The position numbers and the translations under genes are program-made. A stretch of DNA of 46,480 nt, from NCBI GenBank assembly GCA_002862545.1, contig PKDJ01000227.1:1-46480 (forward strand), read 5' to 3'. This DNA comes from Pseudomonadota bacterium. GTDB lineage: Bacteria > Myxococcota_A > UBA796 > GCA-2862545. Shown piece by piece: positions 37,986 to 46,100 of the stretch; position 1 is the stretch's first letter, and every line of letters begins with the position of its first letter. The notes beneath the pieces were generated by a model. That model had not been told where the DNA came from. It worked only from the letters and a program-made list of their open reading frames with translations, and did not search any database.

Positions 37986-39523
37986 GGGGTCTCCACGGCG
38001 GACCGGTGCTGCTCGACGAGCGCACGCAGGGCAGGGGAGAGGGGAGGCAGGTGGCCCCAGGGGTCGCCGTGACCGCCGAGCTCGGGACGGAGCGGCAGCT
38101 CGGGATGACGCTCTCGCAGGTGGTCGACGAAGATCTGACCCATCTGGCCCATGCGGTGGAGGTTCTCGGCGACCGTGCGGTCGATGCCGGCGCGGAGCGC
38201 ATCGGCGTCACGGTGGAGTCGATGCAGCATGCGCTCGACCTTGGCCGCGAGGTCGGGGTCGTCCACCGTGATGCTGAGGTCCGGCGTGCCGCGATCGGCC
38301 ATGAGGTTGCGGATGCGCTCGTCCATCGTGATGCCGCCGCTGGGCACACCGCCTCCCATGGAGCACACGCAGGCGTGGTAGCGGCTGGACACCAGCATGT
38401 CGGCGCGGCGAATCAGGCTCACCATCGTGTACATGTCGTAGTCGTCGCTGATGAACAGCGGCGCGCCACCGATGCGCTCCGAGAGCAGATCGCAGGCGGA
38501 GCGGTCGAGCATCTCCATGCCGACGCAGATCGGGAAGCAGTCGACCTGGCTGCGGAAGGCCCGGAAGCCCTCGGCGATGGCCTCGACGTAGGCCCGCTGC
38601 TTGCGGTCGATGTCGGCCGAGGCGGCGTGGAAGTACATCGACTTGTAGTGTGCGCGAGCATGCGCGCCGGTGAGCTGTTTCTCGACGAGCTTGCGGACGT
38701 CGGGCTTCACCGGCCACCAGAAGGCGTTGATGGGGCACAGGGCGACGACGGGCTTGCGGCCGTCCCAGCCGTGCTCCCGCAGCAGCGCCTCGGCCACCGA
38801 GGCAGGGTGAGGGGTGAAGGTCCAGGCGGTGTCGGTGCCGGACTCGCTCGCCACCCCGAGGCGGTCGAGTACCCGGCGAGACTCCTGGTTTCTACAGATG
38901 ATCAGGGCGTCGCGGCAGTAGCGGCGGACCAGGGCCTCGAGGGACGGGTCCATCGTGCCGGCCTCTCCGCCGTAGCCGACGGCGATCTTGTTCTCGGCAG
39001 CGGCCACGCCGAGGGCCCCGACCATCAGGGTCGACAGGGCATTCGCGAACTTGCTCTTGAACATCGAGCCTTCGCAGGCGATCACGCCGTGCTGCTGGTG
39101 CACCGTGTCGAGGACGAACTTCGGGAACACCTGCGGCATGTGGAGCTGCTTGACCGTCCGGAAGTAGGGGGCGGTGTTCGCAGGGTCGATGGTGAGGATC
39201 GACAGGTCGGCCAGCTCGTCGCCGAGCAGGAAGCGGATCTGCCGGATCATCTCCTCGACGCGCACGTCGGCGCCCGTGTTCCGTGACCCGGCGTAGCCAG
39301 CGAACAGCAGTCGCAGCGGCTCTCCGGGGGACCACTGTGCGCCAGGGTCGAGGGCGTAGCGGGAGGCCGCGACCTCCACGAGGCCGGCCATGGAGGCCTG
39401 GAGGGCGAGGTCGGCGTCGACGTGCTCGCCGATGCGCTCCACCTCGGCACGCAGGCGTCGGCCGAGCCGGGAAAAGAAGCCGGGGCCCTCGTCGGCGTCG
39501 ATCACGTGATCACGCGTGTTCAC
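37982..39523 (-). CDS. Polysaccharide pyruvyl transferase family protein
   Basis: The 513-residue protein has the fold landmarks of the CsaB/WcaK-like pyruvyl transferase family. These are LLFAGYAGSRNTGADVRVEE near residues 71-90, IACEGSMFKSKFANA, AAENKIAVGYGGEAG, FVGME-like and SSRYHACVCSMGGGVP near 385-400. The extra 60 N-terminal residues and a long helical C-terminal end (LHRLHRDADALRAGIDRTVA) make it longer than classical members of about 350 residues. Classical members add a pyruvate ketal to sugars, but many family members are uncharacterised. In an acyl-lipid operon it implies a sugar headgroup or an altered substrate. GTG 39523 overlaps the SDR stop. Confidence 0.85.
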   Translation of the reverse strand: MNTRDHVIDADEGPGFFSRLGRRLRAEVERIGEHVDADLALQASMAGLVEVAASRYALDPGAQWSPGEPLRLLFAGYAGSRNTGADVRVEEMIRQIRFLLGDELADLSILTIDPANTAPYFRTVKQLHMPQVFPKFVLDTVHQQHGVIACEGSMFKSKFANALSTLMVGALGVAAAENKIAVGYGGEAGTMDPSLEALVRRYCRDALIICRNQESRRVLDRLGVASESGTDTAWTFTPHPASVAEALLREHGWDGRKPVVALCPINAFWWPVKPDVRKLVEKQLTGAHARAHYKSMYFHAASADIDRKQRAYVEAIAEGFRAFRSQVDCFPICVGMEMLDRSACDLLSERIGGAPLFISDDYDMYTMVSLIRRADMLVSSRYHACVCSMGGGVPSGGITMDERIRNLMADRGTPDLSITVDDPDLAAKVERMLHRLHRDADALRAGIDRTVAENLHRMGQMGQIFVDHLRERHPELPLRPELGGHGDPWGHLPPLSPALRALVEQHRSAVETP

Positions 39524-40638
39524 GGCGCCTCCGGGTAGTCGCGGTAGGGGAAGCGGAAGCTGCAGCCCTTGGCGAAGCGGTAGAGCGGCCCGCAGTAGGT
39601 CGTGAAGGGCTCGGGCATGCGCCCAATTTCCTTGGTGATACGGTCGTTGTCGAAGACCGTGTTGTAGACCACGTAGGGCCAGAACACCTTCATCAGGGCA
39701 CCGATGGGCTGCAGTGCGTTCCCGCGCGGCAGGCGGTTCATCGCCCGGAAGGCCAGGTCGGTTGCACCGTCGAGGTGCTTGACGAAGCGCATCCGACGGC
39801 CGAGCACGGGCTCCATGGCGGTCGCGATGTCACCGGCCGTGATGGCCCGAACGCCGGCCGACAGGTGGTAGATCCCGTGGTCGGGGCGCTCCTTGACGTG
39901 GATCCGTGCGATGGCCTCCCCCACGAAGTCGGCGGGCACGATGTCGAGGCGGGTCGTCTGATCGAGGGGCACCACGGGGAGGTCGGCGAGGGCGACGGTC
40001 GCGCGGACCATGTCCCACTGGGTGGTGCGCTCGTGGCGGCTGTCGCCCATCACGATGGAGGGCCGGAAGACCACGCGGCTGATGTCGGGCAGCAGCTCGG
40101 CCACCATGTGCTCGGTGAACTTCTTGGTGCGGCCGTAGGGGTCGTAGTCGGAGCGGGCCCAGTCGACGGCCTCGTCCTCGTGGACCACCTCGTTGTCGCG
40201 CTGCCCAGCCACTGCGACGGTCGAGACGTAGCTGAAGCGGCGGAGCTCGTGGGCGTCGGCGATCTCGCGCGCGAGCTTCACCACGGACAGCGTGCCCCGC
40301 AGGTTGGTGTTGAAGCAGGCCTTGCTCGACTTGCGGTTCAGGGAGGCGGCGATGTGGAGCACCGAGTCGCACTCGCGGACAACCTTCGCCCGCACGTCGT
40401 CGGGGAGGCCGAGTCCGGGAGCGTGCAGGTCGCCCGGCACGATGTCGATGCGCTCGAGCGCCGCGAAGAAGTCCGCTGCGTCGAGGTGGAGCTGCAGGCT
40501 CTTCCACAGCTTCTCGCGGGCGTGGTCGAGGTTCTTGGCGCGGGTCATCACGGCCAGCCGCGCGTCGGTGCGCGCGAGCAGCTCGGTGATCACGTAGCCG
40601 CCGAGGTAGCCGGTTCCCCCGGTCAGGAAGATGCTCAC
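39520..40638 (-). CDS. NAD(P)-dependent SDR / thioester-reductase-like protein
   Basis: The 372-residue extended short-chain dehydrogenase has the cofactor loop FLTGGTGYLGGYV (4-16), YVSTVAVAG for the catalytic Ser/Thr region, and DPYGRTKKFTEHM with the Tyr-X3-Lys catalytic pair near residue 170. The spacing and VLHIAASLN segment resemble thioester-reductase and male-sterility-type domains. The product is cytosolic or peripheral. GTG 40638 overlaps the stop of the fatty acyl reductase-like gene (GTGA). Beside a second reductase it suggests two sequential or alternative reductions, for example thioester to aldehyde and aldehyde to alcohol. Confidence 0.87.
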   Translation of the reverse strand: MSIFLTGGTGYLGGYVITELLARTDARLAVMTRAKNLDHAREKLWKSLQLHLDAADFFAALERIDIVPGDLHAPGLGLPDDVRAKVVRECDSVLHIAASLNRKSSKACFNTNLRGTLSVVKLAREIADAHELRRFSYVSTVAVAGQRDNEVVHEDEAVDWARSDYDPYGRTKKFTEHMVAELLPDISRVVFRPSIVMGDSRHERTTQWDMVRATVALADLPVVPLDQTTRLDIVPADFVGEAIARIHVKERPDHGIYHLSAGVRAITAGDIATAMEPVLGRRMRFVKHLDGATDLAFRAMNRLPRGNALQPIGALMKVFWPYVVYNTVFDNDRITKEIGRMPEPFTTYCGPLYRFAKGCSFRFPYRDYPEAP

Positions 40639-42206
40639 TTGCCCGCCAGCTCGTGCAGGGTGGTCGAGGGCTGCTCGAGGCGCAGCGGCGGGGTGGACGG
40701 CGGGTCTGAGGGGACCTCCTCGCCACGCAGCACCGGCATGCACCAGGTTGAGAGCCCGGGGTACTCCACGTCGACCCAGTACTCTCGCCAGCACAGCTCG
40801 GGGACGGCCCACCGGAAGGCGGCCTCGTCGTCACCGAGGGCGTCGGACCAGGCGCGCACCTTGTCGGTCGCGAAGACGTAGCGGTTGTCGTGGATGAAGG
40901 GCCGGTAGAGCTCCAGCATCTTCTCGATGCGCACCAGGTGGGTGTTGGCCTCATCGAGCTGCTCGGTGAGGCTGTCGAGCTGCTCGCGCACGGTGTCGCC
41001 GAAGACGTCGGCGATCACGGTGGGCAGGTGCTCGGCGGGCTCGAAGCGCGCGGTGGCCTTGCGCAGCGAGCGAGCCCAGCGCTTGAGGCGTGGCACGGCG
41101 AAGGGCCCGGGGGCGTCCTCGGCGACCGGCACCGGGTCGAGCCAGCGCATCCAGCGGTCCGCAGACGTTCCTCCGCCCTTGCGGGTCCAGCGACGGAAGC
41201 CGAGGCCGGTGAGCTCGACGGCGCGCTCGAAGGTGAAGGGGTTGGCGTCGGAGGAGGCGAGGTGCACCACACCGGGCTGCTCCCCGCGGCGCACGGCGGC
41301 GACGGTGAGCGCGAGACCTCGGGCCACGTCGTCCACCGGCACGATGTCGAAGGGGTGCTCGCCCTGGGTGGGCAGGCGGCGGAATGCGGTGGAGATCAGC
41401 CAGGCGAGGGGTCCGGCGGTGTTCAGGCCCTCGTTCCACCCGCGGAAGGGCAGGGTGCGGGCACACTCGACGATGGCGGGTCGCACGATGGTGAGCCCGA
41501 TGTCGGTGCGCTGGGCGAGCAGGTGCTCGGCCAGGCCCTTGGTGTAGCAGTAGATGTTCGGCCAGCCGAGGGCGAGCGCGCGCTCTTGACCTCGATCGAT
41601 GCGGGTCTGCTTGGAGGGCGTGCGACAGGCCTCCTGCAGGGCGCGAATCTCGCCCGCCACGTCGAAGCGCTCGCCGCTCGGACCGACCCCGGGGCGCAGG
41701 GCCTCGGCGATGTCGCCGGAGACGTTGCCCGCTACGTACGCCGTGGAGACGTGGATCAGCGGGGTCTTCCAGTACCCGGCGAGGTCAGCCGCGTGCTTCG
41801 CGCCCGCCACGTTCACCGCGAGGGCCCGAGCGGGGTCGGGCTGGAAGTCCGTGAGGCCTGCGCAGTGAACCACCATGTCGACCTGGCCGCGGAGCGCGTC
41901 GAGGGCGGGCCGGTCGAGTCCGAAGCGAGGCTTCTCGATGTCGCCGGACACGACCTGGACCCGCTCACCGAGGAAGCGGCCGAGGTCGGCGCCGTAGCGC
42001 TCCCGGAGGGGCCGCAGCGCGGGAGAGGTGTCGGCGATGTGCTCGAAGCGCTGCAGAGCCGTCTGAGTGCGTCGACGTGGACGGACGACCAGGGTCAGGC
42101 GGATGTCGGGGACCTCCTGCAGCAGGAGGATGGCGAACACCTTGCCGAGGAAGCCCGTCACGCCGGTGAGCAGGATGTGGGTACCCTGAAGGTCTTGGCG
42201 AATCAT
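40635..42206 (-). CDS. Fatty acyl-CoA/ACP reductase-like protein (NAD-binding_4) with C-terminal extension
   Basis: The 523-residue protein opens with the Rossmann motif LLTGVTGFLGKVFAILLLQE (12-31) and has VVHCAGLTDF, HVSTAYVAGN and NIYCYTKGLAEHLL (Tyr-X3-Lys). These match alcohol-forming fatty acyl-CoA reductases (male-sterility type). RPAIVECA and the FDIVPVDDVARGL block also fit. The last 130 residues form a helical extension (REQLDSLTEQLDEANTH; LELYRPFIHDNRYVFATDK) resembling the C-terminal reductase domain of this group. It probably reduces an activated fatty acid to a fatty alcohol or aldehyde. ATG 42206 overlaps the HAD-like stop. Confidence 0.88.
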   Translation of the reverse strand: MIRQDLQGTHILLTGVTGFLGKVFAILLLQEVPDIRLTLVVRPRRRTQTALQRFEHIADTSPALRPLRERYGADLGRFLGERVQVVSGDIEKPRFGLDRPALDALRGQVDMVVHCAGLTDFQPDPARALAVNVAGAKHAADLAGYWKTPLIHVSTAYVAGNVSGDIAEALRPGVGPSGERFDVAGEIRALQEACRTPSKQTRIDRGQERALALGWPNIYCYTKGLAEHLLAQRTDIGLTIVRPAIVECARTLPFRGWNEGLNTAGPLAWLISTAFRRLPTQGEHPFDIVPVDDVARGLALTVAAVRRGEQPGVVHLASSDANPFTFERAVELTGLGFRRWTRKGGGTSADRWMRWLDPVPVAEDAPGPFAVPRLKRWARSLRKATARFEPAEHLPTVIADVFGDTVREQLDSLTEQLDEANTHLVRIEKMLELYRPFIHDNRYVFATDKVRAWSDALGDDEAAFRWAVPELCWREYWVDVEYPGLSTWCMPVLRGEEVPSDPPSTPPLRLEQPSTTLHELAGK

Positions 42207-42868
42207 CGGTCGTGCTCCAGGATGGGCCAGTCGAGGTCACGGGCCATGCGGCGGAGGCCGCGGTCGGGGTGCACCGCACAGGGCAAGCCCGCTGCGGCGA
42301 GCAGCGCGGAATCGGCCTCGGCGGCGCCGTAGGCGGTGGAGCGGGATAGATCGAGGCCCTGGTCGGCGGCAAAGTCCTTGAGGCGCTGGCCGCCGAAGCG
42401 CGCCACCACAGGCTCGGCGAGGCGCCCGGTCGCCCGGCCCCCGCGCAGCTCCATCCGGTTGGCGACGAGCAGGTCGGCCCCGAGGCGCTCGACGAGGGGC
42501 TGCATCACCACGTCGAGGTTGTCGCTCACCAGCACGATGCGGCGGCCATCGCGGCGTGCCTGGCGGACCAGGTCTTCGCCGACGGGCCGCACGTCGTCGT
42601 CGAGCCAGGTGGCCCAGTACTCCTCACCGAGAATCACGAGCCGGTCCTCGGACATGCCGCGCAGGCCCATCCAGGTGACCCGGGCGGCCGTCGTCGGGTC
42701 GGCCCCACTCCACGCAAGGGGCGCGCCGAGGGCGACGGAGCCCAGGCGCGTCAGGCGGGAGGCGAGCCGCTGGCTGTTGGTGGCCAGCCACGCCGCGGCG
42801 AGTGCGGTGGGCCGGCGAAGGAGTGTGCCTTCGACGCGGAAGAAGGCGGCGGGGTGGAGCTCGGGCAT
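42203..42868 (-). CDS. HAD-IB-like protein with degenerate catalytic motifs, first gene of lipid operon
   Basis: The 221-residue product has the overall pattern of PSP-like (HAD-IB) phosphatases, but key catalytic residues have changed. Motif I is FFRVEGTLL (9-17), where the usual DxDGT nucleophile and acid/base are R11 and E13. Motif II keeps Ser115 in IVLVSDN; motif III Lys164 is retained in QRLKDF; motif IV is YGAAEADSALL (180-190), where the first Asp of YGDSxxD is Ala182. The protein is unlikely to use an aspartyl-phosphate mechanism and may be a non-catalytic partner or bind a phosphate ester. ATG 42868 has AGGGA 5 bases upstream. It heads the operon 37 bases downstream of a palindrome. 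Confidence 0.82.
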   Translation of the reverse strand: MPELHPAAFFRVEGTLLRRPTALAAAWLATNSQRLASRLTRLGSVALGAPLAWSGADPTTAARVTWMGLRGMSEDRLVILGEEYWATWLDDDVRPVGEDLVRQARRDGRRIVLVSDNLDVVMQPLVERLGADLLVANRMELRGGRATGRLAEPVVARFGGQRLKDFAADQGLDLSRSTAYGAAEADSALLAAAGLPCAVHPDRGLRRMARDLDWPILEHDR

Positions 42869-43171
42869 GCAGTCCCTGGGGTGTCGGAGGCCGAGGTAAC
42901 TTGGTTAGACTGACATGTCAGTCTAGTTGTGGCGACATCCCATTGAGCGCCACTCCACCTGGCTGCGAGCGACCACCTCCGCCCGCAGTCGCACGCCGAC
43001 CGCCCCGAATGCTCGAAGTGGATGCACGCGCGGTCCTCGTCGTTCTGCGACGACCTGAGTGGCCGATGGTCGGAACGCGTCTGGATTGTGTCAGGCCGCA
43101 GGGCGACGCTCGGGTCGGTGCAGTACCCTGACGCGCCCCGCGACGTGCGCGTCCGGCGGACGGGAGGCCGG
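42869..43171. other. 303-base divergent intergenic region
   Basis: This is the only gap above 300 bases. It separates the lipid operon from the divergent glycosidase-like gene. It contains the 20-base palindrome at 42906-42925 and otherwise no coding potential that I can support. A 109-codon plus-strand frame spans 42802-43131 but is Arg/Pro-rich, starts inside the HAD gene and stops before the downstream gene. Confidence 0.7.
42906..42925. promoter_or_regulatory. Perfect 20-base palindrome, probable TetR operator
   Basis: TAGACTGACATGTCAGTCTA reads identically on both strands. It lies 37 bases before the HAD-like start and 246 bases before the divergent gene. The TGAC-AT-GTCA core and the length are typical of TetR-family operators. 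On the minus strand TAGACT, TAACCA or TTACCT nearby could serve as the -10, so binding would block RNA polymerase. The only regulator in the operon it precedes is the TetR at 31333-31956, so autoregulation is the simplest reading. Confidence 0.7.
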
Positions 43172-46100
43172 ATGGCTGAGAGTGGGTGGATCGACGTGGC
43201 TGAGGTGGACCGCCTGGCGCCCTTCCTCGTGAGCGTGGTCAGTCCGTCGGATCACTGGATGTACGCGTCGTCTCGTGGCGGTATGGCCGCTGGGCGCGTC
43301 GATCCGGATGGGTCGCTGTTCCCCTACCTGACGGACGACCGGCTGCATCGGGCTCAGGAGGACGTGGGCGGGTGGACCTGTCTGCACGTCGAGCGTGACG
43401 GAGCGACGACCCTCTGGGAGCCGCTCCGCCCGCGGGCCGCCGCCCACCTGCGGCGGAGCCTGCGCAAGTCCGTCGCCGGCGATCAGCTGGAGTACACCGA
43501 GACCCACACTGGCCTCGGGCTCACGTTCACCGTCCGCTGGGGCTTCTCCGAGCGGTTCGGCATCGTGCGCACCGTGACCCTGGCCTGCGAGCCCGGCGCG
43601 GAGTCGGCCCGAGTGCGGGTTGCCGACGGACTGAACGGCGTGCTCCCGGCCGGTGCGCCGCTCGGTCTCGTCCAGACCTCCAGCAACCTGGTGGAGGCCT
43701 ACTCGCGCGCCCAGTGGGATTCCGCCGGTGCGCTCGCCGTGTTCGCTCTGGAGTCGCTGCCGTCTGACCGCGCCGAGCCCGCGGAGGCGCTGCGGGCCAA
43801 CGTGGTCTGGTGCGCCGGACTCGACATCGACGCCGTGCTCCTCTCCCGGCAGCAGCTCGACGCCCTCGTCCGCGGCGAGGTGGCACACAGCGAGGCCATG
43901 GTGGTCGGGCGGGCCGGCGCGTTCGTCGTCACGTCGACGGTCGAGGTCGCCCCCGGAGCCCCGGCGCGGTGGCACATCGTCGCCGACGTCGACCGCACGC
44001 ATCACGACGTCGCCGGGCTCCGGCAGCGATCTCGGGAGGGGCTGGACGCCGTGATCGAGGCGGAGCTCGCGGCGAGCACCGCTGCCCTCGACGGGATCAT
44101 CGCGGACGTGGACGGCCTGCAGTGCACGGCTGACGCCACCCTGGACGCCCACCAGCGCGCGAGCGCCCTGTTCAACGCCATGCGCGGAGGCGTGCCGGTC
44201 CGCGAGCACCGGATCCGCGCCGTGGACTTCGACCGCTTCGTCGCCGCCCGTCACGCCGCCTGCCACGCCCGCAACGCCGCCTGGCTCGCCGGGCTCGAGG
44301 GCGCCATGGAGGTGGGGGACCTCCTCGCCCGCGCGCGCTCCCGGGACGACGCCGACCTCGAGCGCCTCGTCGGCGAGTGCCTCCCGCTGTGGTTCGGCCG
44401 CCGCCACGGCGACCCGAGCCGTCCGTGGAACCGGTTCGAGATCCGCGTGCACGACACCGATGGCGAGCGCCGTGTCTACTGGCAGGGCAACTGGCGCGAC
44501 GTGTTCCAGAACTGGGAGGCCCTGCTGCTGGCCTACCCGGAGTTCTTGGCGAGCGTCGTTGGCGTGTTCGTCAATGCGTCGACCCTGGACGGCTACAACC
44601 CGTACCGCATCACCTCGGACGGCATCGACTGGGAGCAGCCCGAGCCGGAGAACCCTTGGGCCAACCTCGGCTACTGGGGTGACCACCAGGTGAGCTACCT
44701 GACACGGCTCCTCGAGCTCTGTGCGGCCCACGACCCGGGCCAGCTCCGGGCGCTCTTGCACCGCGAGGTGTTCTCGTCTGCCGACGTGCCCTACCGGATG
44801 CGCGGTCACGACGCGCTCGTCGCCAACCCGCGCGACGCCATCGTGTTCGACCATGCCTGGCAGAAGCGGGTGGACGCCCGCGAGGCCGAGGTCGGCGCTG
44901 ACGGCCGCCGCGTGCACGACGGCGAGGCGGTGCTCCACCTGAACCTCGCCGAGAAGCTCCTGCTGCCCTCCCTCGCGAAGCTGTCGGCGCTCGTACCGGG
45001 CGCCGGTGTGTGGATGAACACCCAGCGTCCCGAGTGGAACGACGCCAACAATGCGCTCGCCGGCTACGGCGTGTCGGTGGTCACGGCGGCCTACCTGCGG
45101 CGGCACCTGGTCGTGTGCCGGGCACTGTTCGCCGGTCTGGAGCCGCGCGTGAAGATGCTCGCGTCGACGGCGGACTGGCTCGCTGCGGTGGGGACCGTCC
45201 TCGCCGGCGCCCCGGAGGCGTGGACGCCCGCGTCCCGCCGTGCGGTGATGGATGCGCTCGGACGGGCGGCGGAGAACCAGCGGGAGCGGGTGTACGCGGG
45301 CGGGCCCTACCCGCGTGTGGAGGTCGACCGTCAGGCGGTGCTCGACCTGTGCGACCGCGGCGTGGCCTGGCTCGACGATGCGCTGCGCCACGCGGCGCGT
45401 CCGGATGGGCTCTACGACGGGTACGATCTGGTGCGCTTTGGCCCCGGAACGGCCGACGTGGACCGGCTCTACCCCATGCTCGAGGGCCAGGTGGCGGTGC
45501 TCGCGTCGGGCGTGCTGTCGGCCGGTGAGACAGCGGACCTCCTGGATCGGATGTACGCCGGTCCGCTCTACCGGCCTGACGTGCACACGTTCATGCTCTA
45601 CCCGAACCGCACGCTCCCGAGCTTCCACGACAAGAACCGGGCTCCCGAGGATGCCGCAGCGGCGCTCCCGGGAGCCATGGCCGCCATCGCCGCAGGGAAC
45701 ACGTCCCTGCTCGCCCGCGACGCCGACGGCGCCCTTCGCTTCGGCTCCGACCTCAAGAACGTCGGCGACCTCGAGGCGCGCCTCGACGCCCTCGGCATCG
45801 TCGACGACCGCCAGGCCTGGCGGGATCTGTGGGAGGCGACGTTCGAGCACCACGCCTTCACCGGGCGCTCCGGGACGATGCACGCCTACGAGGGCCTCGG
45901 CAGCGTGTACTGGCACATGGTCGGCAAGCTGCTGGTCGCGGTGCAGGAGGCCTGGCAGGCTGCGGCGGACGGCGACGCGGATGCGGGCACCGTAGACCGG
46001 CTCGCCGCCCACTACCGCGCCGTGCGTGACGGGCTCGGGTTCAACAGGTCGCCGGCGGAGTTTGGCGCCATCCCCACCGATCCGTACTCCCACACCCCGG

